A DNA stretch of 5,624 nucleotides. Origin: Acidobacteriota bacterium (GTDB lineage: Bacteria; Acidobacteriota; Blastocatellia; Pyrinomonadales; Pyrinomonadaceae). The notes under the pieces are model-generated. The model had not been told where the DNA came from and did no database searches. It saw only the letters and a list, made by a program, of their open reading frames with translations. The translations under genes were made by a program, and so were the position numbers. The DNA lies in assembly GCA_029862725.1 (NCBI GenBank), contig JAOTWT010000229.1:1-5624 (forward strand), written 5' to 3'. Below, in pieces: positions 1-5,624 of the stretch (the first letter of the stretch is position 1; each line of letters opens with the position of its first letter).

Positions 1-30
1 CCGTTTGCAAGGAACCAGTAAACAGGATGA

Positions 31-180
31 AGTGATCGTTGGACCACAACCGGCACCCTTACAGAGTTTGATATAAGGCCAATTCCTGAGGGAAATGACC
101 CCGTAACGAGTACATTTTCGAGTAAACCTCGCACTCGCGCTGCCCTTGTTGCCATTTACAATCCAGTGGACGGCCCGTAA
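31..180 (+). pseudogene. Possible decayed 3' end of an unidentified gene
   Basis: A frame open from 31 to a TAA at 178-180 (49 codons) has no ATG and is closed upstream by stops at 19-21 and 28-30. Its translation looks protein-like (for example TGTLTEFDIRPIPEGNDPVT, then ALVAIYNPVDGP) rather than random. The preceding bases are open in frame 2 from the window edge to a TAA at about 74-76, so a frameshifted gene end entering from the left is possible. I recognise no family. It converges on the oxidase gene and ends just before that gene's terminator hairpin. It could also be chance open sequence. Confidence 0.2.
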
Positions 181-188
181 AGATAATC

Positions 189-216
189 GGGGCTTACGGG
201 ACTTTCCATAAACCCC
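189..216 (-). terminator. Probable intrinsic terminator of the multicopper oxidase
   Basis: On the minus-strand RNA, GGGGUUUA pairs with UAAGCCCC over 8 bp, including one G:U wobble, around a 12-nt loop. It lies about 40 nt past the oxidase stop and is followed by the moderately U-rich GAUUAUCUUU. On the plus strand the wobble becomes a C/A mismatch, so the hairpin favours minus-strand transcripts. A smaller 5-bp hairpin (TCCCG/CGGGA, 234-247) lies between it and the stop codon. The weak U-tract keeps confidence moderate. Confidence 0.4.
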
Positions 217-256
217 TTGTTCTTGCCGCGAACTCCCGGCTGCGGGAATCAACTAC

Positions 257-2254
257 CTAAGCTCCCGGAACTACCTGCAAGACCCGCATCATCTCATGAT
301 CCTCATGAGACAAGATGTGGCAGTGCCAGACGTAACGGCCGGGCTTATCAAATGTTGTCTTGATCCTGACCATCTGTCCGGGCAAAGCGGTTACCATGTC
401 CTTGGGCGCGTTCTCGACGTATTCCGCCATCGGCAGAACCGGAGCTCCGACAATTATGTTCTCCAGCCGAAAACCTTCGCCGACCGCGCCATTGTGCTGT
501 TGGACAGGCTGCTCGACCAGATCGGCGGTAAATTCAAATCGGTCGAGTACCTCGAACTTCACCAGATGCAGATGAACCGGATGGGCATCGCCCGTGGCAT
601 TGTAGATTTCCCAGATCTCAGTACCGCCTAAAGCAGGGTTTTCCGTTGCGGGGCTATGCCAGGCGATTGCTCCCGAAACCAAATCACCTTGCGCATCAAT
701 TGAAGGTTCGGCCACCCCCAACAGAGGCTGCAACCTTCCGTATTCGTCTGATCCTTCGAAGAGCGCGACTCGTCGAGTGTTCGTGACCGCTTCGTTGTTT
801 CCGCCATAAATATCTATGGCCAAAGGGTCAAAGTTGTCGGGAACACTGCTTAGGGGGATATCGACATCGAACGCCATGATCCGGTCCGTCTGCCTGTCTG
901 CAAAGAAATCGTCCGGATCCAGATCACCTCCAAAATCCCCTCCGAACGGTGCGTCACCGCCTATATTCTCCAGAATTACACGTGTTCCGGATGGTACCTG
1001 TGCGAAGTCGAAAACGATGTCATAGCGGCCACCCGGTTCGATCACCAGGGTATCCGTCTGAGTAGCAGCCGAGGCCAGTCCCTGATCGCTGCCAATTACG
1101 AGGAAAGGCATTGGCGCTCCCGCTCCTTCAAGGCTTGTCGCGCCGCCCGGTACGGGCCTGAAACGCACAACCAGAAAGCGTGAATCGGTACCGTTGAGAA
1201 GGTGCATCCGGTAGTGCCTCGGTTCGACAGCGGCTTTCGGCCATATTTTGCCATTGACTACAATATGGTCGCCAAAGAACTCAGCTAAAGCGGTAGGGCC
1301 GCCGCCGCGGAAGACGTCCGGAGGCAGCTCTGCGCCCTCTCCTGTGATGAAGTCATCGTAAAAAGGATCGCCGGGGAAGGCAGGATAAAACAGCTCTCCG
1401 TTTTCCATAAACATGCGGTCCTGGATCGCATAGGCCAACTCATACGGAAATGCGGGCAGGCCGAGCGGGTTATCAGCCGCACCGGTGTCAAATTCGTCAC
1501 GGACGAAGTAAAAACCCGCCATTCCGGCATAAACATTCAGCCGGGTGATCCCCAGGGCATGGTCGTGGTACCACAAGTTTCCGGCGGGAACGTCGTTGTC
1601 GTAGTAGAAGTCGGTCGTAAACCCGCCGTCGACGTAATTCCACTGGGGGCCCCGGACCTTGCCGTCGGGGCTGTAGAAGAACTCGGGATTTCCGTCAAAC
1701 TGAAAATCAGTGTGGCCTCCGTGCAAATGAGTCACGATTGGGATCCCGTTTTTCTTGATTGTGTAATCCTCATAGCCCTCAAGGCTGTAGCACCAGTGCA
1801 ATGATGTATCGACGGGCAACAGGTGTTTCTTTCCGTTCAAACCGTTGCTCCAACGCACATGTGTCTTGGCGTCTCCACCGGCACTTGTGCTTTTTATTTG
1901 AAACGTACGGCCCGGCCAGGACACTCCGCGGTTGTCGTCGTACCCGTATCCGAAGATCCTTGTGATCAGCGGCCGGCCATTTTTGGGATTTACCAGTCCC
2001 GTCATATGTTTGCTTTCTTTGACGGCGACTCGGTAAACACCATTTTGTGGTTGGTAAATAAACACCGGATCCAGGGCATTCGGTGCATCTACGGTAAATT
2101 TTGGCTGGAGCGCGGGATCGCTTAGTCCTGTCGTGAGGGATTCACCAAATACGGTACGTACCATACCGTGCCCGGTGAAAGTGAAAAACGCGGCCGCGGC
2201 ACAGCTGGTTTTTAAGAAATCTCTTCTTGTTAGCGTTGAATTTGTATTAGACAT
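257..2254 (-). CDS. Tat-exported multicopper oxidase (CotA/bilirubin oxidase-like laccase)
   Basis: Predicted periplasmic copper enzyme of 665 aa that oxidises phenolic, pyrrole or metal substrates by one-electron steps and reduces O2 to water. The N-terminus has a twin-arginine motif (TRRDFLK, residues 9-15) followed by a short Ala/Phe-rich stretch, so it should be exported folded by Tat. All four copper-binding motifs are visible: HLHGGH (176-181), WYHDH (228-232), HPVHLH (558-563) and HCHILSHEDHEM (644-655). The last fits HCHxxxHxxxxM, giving the type 1 Cys645 and axial Met655. The blocks SWPGRT (112-117), LLPVD (145-149) and TRLNVYAGMAGFYFVRD (237-253) resemble CotA-type laccases. It is longer than CotA (about 510 aa) and near phenoxazinone synthase in size; part of the excess is Gly/Asp-rich loops around 370-400 and 430-455. 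The ATG is supported by a strong Shine-Dalgarno sequence. It stands alone, with no copper chaperone or partner gene beside it. The substrate cannot be told from sequence. Confidence 0.95.
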   Translation of the reverse strand: MSNTNSTLTRRDFLKTSCAAAAFFTFTGHGMVRTVFGESLTTGLSDPALQPKFTVDAPNALDPVFIYQPQNGVYRVAVKESKHMTGLVNPKNGRPLITRIFGYGYDDNRGVSWPGRTFQIKSTSAGGDAKTHVRWSNGLNGKKHLLPVDTSLHWCYSLEGYEDYTIKKNGIPIVTHLHGGHTDFQFDGNPEFFYSPDGKVRGPQWNYVDGGFTTDFYYDNDVPAGNLWYHDHALGITRLNVYAGMAGFYFVRDEFDTGAADNPLGLPAFPYELAYAIQDRMFMENGELFYPAFPGDPFYDDFITGEGAELPPDVFRGGGPTALAEFFGDHIVVNGKIWPKAAVEPRHYRMHLLNGTDSRFLVVRFRPVPGGATSLEGAGAPMPFLVIGSDQGLASAATQTDTLVIEPGGRYDIVFDFAQVPSGTRVILENIGGDAPFGGDFGGDLDPDDFFADRQTDRIMAFDVDIPLSSVPDNFDPLAIDIYGGNNEAVTNTRRVALFEGSDEYGRLQPLLGVAEPSIDAQGDLVSGAIAWHSPATENPALGGTEIWEIYNATGDAHPVHLHLVKFEVLDRFEFTADLVEQPVQQHNGAVGEGFRLENIIVGAPVLPMAEYVENAPKDMVTALPGQMVRIKTTFDKPGRYVWHCHILSHEDHEMMRVLQVVPGA

Positions 2255-2255
2255 G

Positions 2256-2263
2256 CCACCTCC
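2256..2263 (-). promoter_or_regulatory. Ribosome binding site of the multicopper oxidase
   Basis: Read on the minus strand, GGAGGTGG lies one base before the ATG at 2254, with the GGAGG core about four bases from it. It is a near-perfect anti-16S match and fixes the start codon. It is by far the strongest Shine-Dalgarno in the window; the phosphatase and the first permease have none that I can see. This hints at high translation of the oxidase. Confidence 0.8.
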
Positions 2264-2479
2264 AAAAAGTCTCCGGCGTTAATGGACCCAACAACCGGTG
2301 ACCAGGAATCAGACCTGTCTCCTACATCTCCTTGCGTTTCGTATTCTCTTGCGCCTATCTTAATTAGGTTCTGTTACGATTCTTACCTAAAACGTTCTTA
2401 TTCTCATGTATGTAGTTCAGACAAACTCTGATTACCATTCTCTATAAAAAAATCTGTAAACTTCTGTCTGCTTAGCCAG

Positions 2480-2485
2480 ATTATA
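2480..2485 (-). promoter_or_regulatory. Candidate -10 box for the multicopper oxidase
   Basis: The minus strand reads TATAAT, identical to the sigma-70 -10 consensus, about 225 nt before the oxidase ATG. Seventeen bases upstream the -35 position reads TAGAAA, a poor match to TTGACA, and this hexamer is half of a perfect palindrome. A weak -35 overlapped by a dyad is what an activator-dependent promoter would look like. Chance matches to TATAAT are common in AT-rich DNA, so this remains a candidate. Confidence 0.35.
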
Positions 2486-2502
2486 CTTCCAAAAGATTAA
2501 GT

Positions 2503-2516
2503 TTTCTAATTAGAAA
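2503..2516. promoter_or_regulatory. Perfect 14-bp palindrome, candidate operator
   Basis: TTTCTAATTAGAAA equals its own reverse complement over all 14 bases. On the minus strand it ends exactly 17 bp before the TATAAT at 2485-2480, so it covers the expected -35 element of the oxidase promoter. This placement suits a dimeric regulator. It does not match the longer interrupted dyads of MerR-type copper regulators such as CueR, and I cannot name the regulator. Confidence 0.35.
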
Positions 2517-2552
2517 TCCTTGCATAAACAATTAGTACTTATGTTTTTAGGA

Positions 2553-2690
2553 ATGAATTGTGTCTGCTATCGCGCTGACGGCGTCAACGAAGTCGAAGGG
2601 ATTGAACCCGACGTAACCCTTTGGAAAACGTCCGACAGCAAATCGGAGAAACTTTCAAGGCTCCTGAAATATTTGGCAGAAATGCAATAA
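2553..2690 (+). pseudogene. Remnant of an S41-type peptidase C-terminus
   Basis: A 45-codon frame begins at ATG 2553 (an in-frame ATG at 2541 is also possible) and ends at TAA 2688-2690. After the first few residues it reads ADGVNEVEGIEPDV, then about 25 residues ending LSRLLKYLAEMQ. The pattern DG...VEGI-EPD-V followed by a short amphipathic helix with L..LL.YL is how many S41 (C-terminal processing/tail-specific) peptidases end; that comparison is from memory. The catalytic domain is absent: the frame is closed by TAG at 2511-2513 and what lies before it is AT-rich. There is no properly spaced ribosome binding site (AGGA abuts the ATG). Codon choice resembles the neighbouring real genes. 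The best reading is a truncated gene tail; a genuine small protein is the alternative. Confidence 0.35.
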
Positions 2691-2737
2691 GGGTAACCAT
2701 TGCCAACATTCGTCGGTCCCGGGTTTACCCTACGCCT

Positions 2738-2758
2738 CGCGGCATTAAAGTTGCCGCG
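2738..2758 (-). terminator. Hairpin directly after the histidine phosphatase gene
   Basis: CGCGGCA (2738-2744) and TGCCGCG (2752-2758) form a perfect 7-bp GC-rich stem with a 7-nt loop, starting one base after the phosphatase stop codon (2760-2762) on the minus strand. A second dyad, GGGTAA/TTACCC (2691-2696 and 2725-2730), follows. Neither has a U-tract, so it may act as a 3' stabilising or Rho-assisted end rather than a classic terminator. It sits between the convergent phosphatase and the peptidase remnant. Confidence 0.4.
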
Positions 2759-2759
2759 C

Positions 2760-3335
2760 TTATTCCGCCGCCTTCGCCTTTGCTTTCTCTTCTTCTTTTA
2801 CAAAGGCCTTGCCATAGCGCAGCATCACGCTGTTGGCCGTTCCGTCCTTTCCGATCGTAACGACATAAAGCCGGTCGTATTCACTCTTCTCGTCGATTTC
2901 CGTACCGGCGTCTCCGCCCAGAAGCTTTGTCAATTCGGGAGTGGTGTTGCTGTGTCCGACGACCAAATGACGGCCTCCCGATTTCTTAAGCGACGCGGCA
3001 AAACCAGCAAGATCTTTCGGATCATAGGTCTCGACGTCGAGCCCTGTCTTTGACGCCACGGGCGCGGCGGTATCTTTTGTTCGAATAAAGTCGGTGCTGT
3101 GAATGTGTTCAAGATCTGCGCTTGCGAGCGCCTTTGCGAGTTCGTCCGCCCTCGTCTTGCCGTCTTCCGAAAGTTCAGGGTCTTTGCTCGCATCCACCTT
3201 TTCGGCATGGCGAACCAGAAAGACGACCAGTGGTTTTTGTTCGACGCGTGTCGGCTGAACGGGTTCCGCCGGACAGCCCGCAAAAATAAATGCCGAAACA
3301 ATAATTAGCGTCAATAAAGCTATCTTATTTGTCAT
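2760..3335 (-). CDS. Histidine phosphatase superfamily lipoprotein (SixA/phosphoglycerate mutase-like)
   Basis: Predicted membrane-anchored phosphatase of 191 aa from the ATG at 3335. That start places a lipoprotein signal at the N-terminus: Lys4, a hydrophobic run (5-19) and the lipobox FAGC with Cys21. The frame is open up to an ATG at 3374, which would add 13 residues before the signal and is less likely. The mature part starts with a Pro/Glu linker (22-34) and the core strand VVFLVRHAEK (37-46), whose RHA motif holds the phospho-accepting His43. It continues with LSEDG (55-59), SxxxRTxxTA around Arg85, and VVGHS (125-129), whose His128 is the second catalytic His. Length and order fit compact SixA-like members. 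The C-terminus is a charged tail of Glu, Lys and Ala (180-191). Because it is a lipoprotein, its substrate must be extracytoplasmic, so a role in phosphorelay like E. coli SixA is unlikely; the substrate is unknown. No Shine-Dalgarno is visible. Confidence 0.9.
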   Translation of the reverse strand: MTNKIALLTLIIVSAFIFAGCPAEPVQPTRVEQKPLVVFLVRHAEKVDASKDPELSEDGKTRADELAKALASADLEHIHSTDFIRTKDTAAPVASKTGLDVETYDPKDLAGFAASLKKSGGRHLVVGHSNTTPELTKLLGGDAGTEIDEKSEYDRLYVVTIGKDGTANSVMLRYGKAFVKEEEKAKAKAAE

Positions 3336-3375
3336 ATCAACCGCGAATCTAACCCAGATTGCTTTCAGTTCCAAG

Positions 3376-3400
3376 CCGCTGCCGGCGCCCAGCGGGCGCT
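3376..3400. repeat. Overlapping GC-rich inverted repeats between divergent genes
   Basis: Two mutually exclusive hairpins share bases. CCGCTG (3376-3381) pairs with CAGCGG (3390-3395) around an 8-nt loop containing the palindrome GGCGCC. GCGCCC (3385-3390) pairs with GGGCGC (3394-3399) around the 3-nt loop AGC. They lie in the 144-bp gap between the divergently read phosphatase and first permease genes, so they could be an operator or a 5' leader structure. No convincing -35/-10 pair is visible for either gene. Confidence 0.4.
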
Positions 3401-3479
3401 AACGCTTATGACAAAAGCTTATCAAACGGAAATCGTAACGGATCAGCCTTCGAAATTGATATAGTAACGGTTCGGCTTT

Positions 3480-4745
3480 ATGTTCGGCACTTCTTCATTC
3501 ACCACTCGGTTCGTTGAATCGACAAAGCTTGCAATCGATTCGATCCGCAACAACAAGACCCGTTCGTCACTTACGATCGTTGGGATCGTCGTCGGCGTCG
3601 CGGTGGTCGTCATGGTAGCTGCATTGCTCGAGGGCGCACAGAATTTCATTGTCGCCGCAACCGCTGATTTCGCCCCGGACGTGATCCGTATCGAAAAGGC
3701 CTCGTTCCAGGACTTCAGCGGGGACGGCCAGGCGTTTGCTGAGGCCGAGTCGAAACGGCCCGACCTGCTTTCCGAAGATCTCGGATTTCTCAAGTTGCGG
3801 CTTCGCGAGAATTTCTCGGTCGGTGCCCTCGGAGTTGCTTCGCTTCCGGCGCGCCGGGGCTCCGAAACCCTGGTTGGTATCTCGGTCCGCGGCGTCACGC
3901 CGAATATCGCGGAGCTCACAAATTTTAAGGTCGCCTCGGGGCGCGGTATTACAAGCGTCGACGCCGATTTCCGTCGTAATGTCTGCGTGATCGGGCAGGA
4001 TGTTGTGGATGAATTGTTCGGCGGGAACGATCCGTTGGGCCGTTCGATCCAACTTGGCCAGCTCGCCTATGAGGTGATCGGAGTCGCCGAAAAACAGGGT
4101 AGCTTTTTTGGAAATTCCCGGGACGGATTTGTCCAGATCCCGCTCGGCACTTTTGAGAAGGTTTTTGGGCGCCGTTCGCGGTCGCTTTCGATATTCGTGC
4201 GCCCTCTTGATGCGACTGCCTTTTCGCCGGCGGACACCGAAGAGAGGGTGCGGGTCGCGATGCGGATCAGGCGCGGGCTTATTTTGACCAGCAAGCCAGA
4301 CAACTTCAGCATCGTAACCGCCGAAAGCGTACAGGCCTTTGCCGGCAACCTTACCGGACTCGTCGGCACGATCATTTATCCGCTTACGATCATCGCCTTG
4401 TTTGTCGGCGGCGTTGTCGTAATGAATATGATGCTCGCGGCCGTGACCGAAAGAACAAGAGAAATTGGCATTCGGAAAGCGCTTGGTGCGACGCGCGGAG
4501 ACATTTTGACGCAGGTGCTCGTCGAAACAGTCACGCTCACTCTTTTGGGGGGACTGCTCGGCCTGGCTCTGGCGGCGGCGATAAGTGCAACGATTGCAGG
4601 CTTGACCTCATTTCCGATCGCGGTCCCCGTCTGGGCAATGATTCTGGCGATCGGCGTGTCGTGTTCCGTCGGGATCGTCTTTGGCGTGGTACCGGCGAGA
4701 AAAGCCGCGTTACTCGATCCTATTGAGGCCCTGAGGTATGAGTAG
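3480..4745 (+). CDS. ABC transporter permease, MacB/FtsX type (first of a tandem pair)
   Basis: Complete 421-aa membrane subunit of a type VII (MacB-like) ABC transporter. A short cytoplasmic N-terminus containing NNKTRSSLT (24-32) leads into the first membrane helix (about 33-54). A large extracytoplasmic MacB_PCD-type domain follows (about 55-285), including VIGQDVVDELFGGNDPLGR (170-188) and the strand YEVIGV (197-202). Three more helices lie at about 293-318, 345-372 and 382-405. The loop ERTREIGIRKALGA (324-337) is the conserved FtsX-domain coupling segment that contacts the ATPase, and the C-terminus PARKAALLDPIEALRYE is typical. The only ATG in the open frame is 3480, since a TAA lies at 3465-3467; there is no clear Shine-Dalgarno. 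It is followed within a few bases by a second permease. Such transporters drive periplasmic work or export (macrolides, peptides, lipoproteins); the substrate cannot be told. No ATPase is fused or adjacent. Confidence 0.93.
   Translation: MFGTSSFTTRFVESTKLAIDSIRNNKTRSSLTIVGIVVGVAVVVMVAALLEGAQNFIVAATADFAPDVIRIEKASFQDFSGDGQAFAEAESKRPDLLSEDLGFLKLRLRENFSVGALGVASLPARRGSETLVGISVRGVTPNIAELTNFKVASGRGITSVDADFRRNVCVIGQDVVDELFGGNDPLGRSIQLGQLAYEVIGVAEKQGSFFGNSRDGFVQIPLGTFEKVFGRRSRSLSIFVRPLDATAFSPADTEERVRVAMRIRRGLILTSKPDNFSIVTAESVQAFAGNLTGLVGTIIYPLTIIALFVGGVVVMNMMLAAVTERTREIGIRKALGATRGDILTQVLVETVTLTLLGGLLGLALAAAISATIAGLTSFPIAVPVWAMILAIGVSCSVGIVFGVVPARKAALLDPIEALRYE
4733..4736 (+). promoter_or_regulatory. 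Ribosome binding site supporting the TTG start of the second permease
   Basis: GAGG lies inside the last codons of the first permease, 11 nt before TTG 4748. The alternative ATG at 4775 has only an A-rich sequence before it with no Shine-Dalgarno. The site therefore favours the earlier TTG, although the spacing is rather long. Confidence 0.4.
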
Positions 4746-4747
4746 AA

Positions 4748-5624
4748 TTGAAACTGTTTAACCCAAAAATCGCAATGGCCCTCGATTTGCGGCAGATTGT
4801 CATTGATTCAATCCTCGCCCACAGGCTTCGCTCTGCACTGACATTGACCGGCGTAATCGTCGGCACGATGGTGGTCGCGCTGGTCGGCGCTGTTCTTACA
4901 GGACTTTCTCAGCGGGTGGCGGATATCACGGAAAAGAACTCTCCAAATGTGATCTACTTCACCAAAGAAGAAAGGATCGGTCCTTCTTTGCAGCAGCCTA
5001 CCGCCGAGGAACGACAGCGTAAGGAACTTTCCTTCGGAGATGTACTCGCGGTAAACGCATTGTCATCGCCGCGCTCGGTTTCTCCTCAAAAGATCCGCGG
5101 CAGCTATGGTCCGAGTGCGAATATTCCGCTGGTGACAGCGAATGGGCGGACCGCGATCAATCCCCTGATCCTCGGCGTGTGGGATAACTATCCGGATATC
5201 AGTAACATACCGATCGACACCGGGCGCTTCTTTACATCCAGAGAGAGAAAAGACAGAACGAGCGTCGCGGTGATAGGCGCGGGAATAGCGGCGCAAATCT
5301 TCGAAGGCGACGATCCGATCGGCGAGTATATGAAGATCGAGGGCCGGCTTTTCAAAGTGATCGGAGTAATGCGCAAGGCCTCGGGCGAAGGCGTAATCGG
5401 CAGTGATGAGTTGGACGAACGAATAGTCTACATCCCATTCGAGACCTTCAGGAAAAATTACCCGGGAATCGAGCAAACGGTTATCGTAGTACGCGCCCGG
5501 GAAGGCAGGGTCGACGAGACGATCGAGGACGTGACAAATGTACTTCGGCGAAGACGCGGGCTCGCCGCCAACGAACCGAATAACTTCGGGACCAACAAGT
5601 CCGAGCAGGTATTCACACTAGTAA
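4748..5624 (+). CDS. ABC transporter permease, MacB/FtsX type (second of the pair, 3' truncated by window)
   Basis: The first 292 residues of a permease that runs off the right edge. I chose TTG 4748 because it gives the familiar permease start (M)KLFNPKIA and has a GAGG upstream; ATG 4775 would begin nine residues later at MALDLRQIV. The frame is closed by a TGA at 4739-4741. Counting from TTG, an N-terminal segment with AHRLRSALT (24-32) precedes one membrane helix (about 33-53), then a MacB_PCD-type extracytoplasmic domain. That domain shows VAVIG.G.A.QIFEGDDPIG (173-192) and FKVIGV (202-207), aligned with the same blocks in the first permease. The C-terminal FtsX domain lies outside the window. 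It begins 2 nt after the upstream stop, so the two are surely co-transcribed and probably pair as a heterodimer. Its sequence is clearly diverged from its neighbour, so the duplication is old. Confidence 0.88.
   Translation, partial: MKLFNPKIAMALDLRQIVIDSILAHRLRSALTLTGVIVGTMVVALVGAVLTGLSQRVADITEKNSPNVIYFTKEERIGPSLQQPTAEERQRKELSFGDVLAVNALSSPRSVSPQKIRGSYGPSANIPLVTANGRTAINPLILGVWDNYPDISNIPIDTGRFFTSRERKDRTSVAVIGAGIAAQIFEGDDPIGEYMKIEGRLFKVIGVMRKASGEGVIGSDELDERIVYIPFETFRKNYPGIEQTVIVVRAREGRVDETIEDVTNVLRRRRGLAANEPNNFGTNKSEQVFTLV

Larger units (their letters stand above)
2264..2552. other. AT-rich intergenic region upstream of the multicopper oxidase
   Basis: About 290 bp without a credible gene. The blocks 2401-2460 and 2461-2520 are about 28% and 32% GC by hand count, while 2581-2640 is about 53%. 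It contains a minus-strand TATAAT, a 14-bp palindrome, and a looser inverted repeat TTAGGT/ACCTAA (2364-2390, 15-nt loop). It is probably the promoter and leader region of the oxidase, with a leader of over 200 nt if the TATAAT is used. I see no riboswitch or tRNA fold in it. Confidence 0.6.

Noticed and set aside
1559..2125. Plus-strand open frames of 80-100 codons within the oxidase region
   Set aside because: They lie antisense to a gene with all copper motifs intact, show no recognisable domain, and are explained by the codon bias of the opposite strand.
2364..2390. Inverted repeat TTAGGT/ACCTAA as an operator
   Set aside because: Only 6-bp arms with a 15-nt spacer in AT-rich DNA; expected by chance and not placed against a convincing promoter. 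It is noted only within the intergenic entry.
2621..3053. Plus-strand frames overlapping the phosphatase gene and its 3' end
   Set aside because: Antisense to the RHA/GHS phosphatase; the translations are Arg/Leu/Phe-rich shadow sequence.
3443..4052. Minus-strand open frames of about 160 codons over the first permease
   Set aside because: The plus-strand protein is a clear MacB-type permease; the antisense products are low-complexity, rich in Arg, Ser, Thr and Asp, with no family features.
4738..4761. Mini-frame from the ATG at 4738 overlapping the end of the first permease
   Set aside because: It stops after seven codons; the downstream permease is in another frame.
5063..5476. Minus-strand 137-codon open frame over the second permease
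   Set aside because: It is antisense to conserved permease blocks such as GDDPIG and FKVIGV, has no ribosome binding site I can see, and matches no known family.
1..5624. Mobile element, CRISPR array, tRNA or rRNA
   Set aside because: No transposase or integrase motifs, no regularly spaced repeats, no terminal inverted repeats bounding the oxidase block, and no cloverleaf or rRNA sequence seen.

Overview
The window is a bacterial chromosome segment of mixed base composition. The coding parts are about 50-57% GC, and one non-coding stretch around 2340-2550 falls to about 30% GC (hand count). It holds three complete or nearly complete protein genes, one gene cut by the right edge, one short gene remnant, and several candidate control sites. 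The permease style, the few Shine-Dalgarno sequences and the composition would fit an Acidobacteriota-like soil or sediment bacterium. That placement is only an impression; nothing here proves it. I see no rRNA, tRNA, CRISPR array, insertion sequence or phage gene.

Left part (1-2550). A large Tat-exported multicopper oxidase of the CotA/bilirubin oxidase/phenoxazinone synthase type is read on the minus strand (257-2254). It has a strong ribosome binding site and a terminator-like hairpin just after its stop. Upstream of it lies about 300 bp of AT-rich DNA with a consensus-like -10 box. A perfect 14-bp palindrome sits exactly where the -35 would be, so this gene may be specifically regulated. 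Beyond its 3' end (1-180) is an open stretch that may be a decayed gene end.

Middle part (2550-3480). A short plus-strand reading frame (2553-2690) looks like the last ~40 residues of an S41-type (C-terminal processing) peptidase with no body. It begins where the sequence jumps from AT-rich to coding-like, which suggests an old insertion or deletion junction. It converges on a minus-strand gene (2760-3335) for a lipoprotein of the histidine phosphatase (SixA/phosphoglycerate mutase-like) superfamily, which ends in a 7-bp hairpin. The intergenic region between this gene and the divergent permease carries overlapping GC-rich inverted repeats.

Right part (3480-5624). Two tandem plus-strand genes code for MacB/FtsX-type ABC transporter permeases. 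The first is complete (421 aa). The second starts at TTG 4748 or ATG 4775 and leaves the window after about 290 residues. They have different sequences and probably form a heterodimeric permease. No ATPase or periplasmic adaptor gene is present, so these would have to be encoded further right or elsewhere. The oxidase, phosphatase and permeases show no obvious shared pathway; all three act at or beyond the cytoplasmic membrane.
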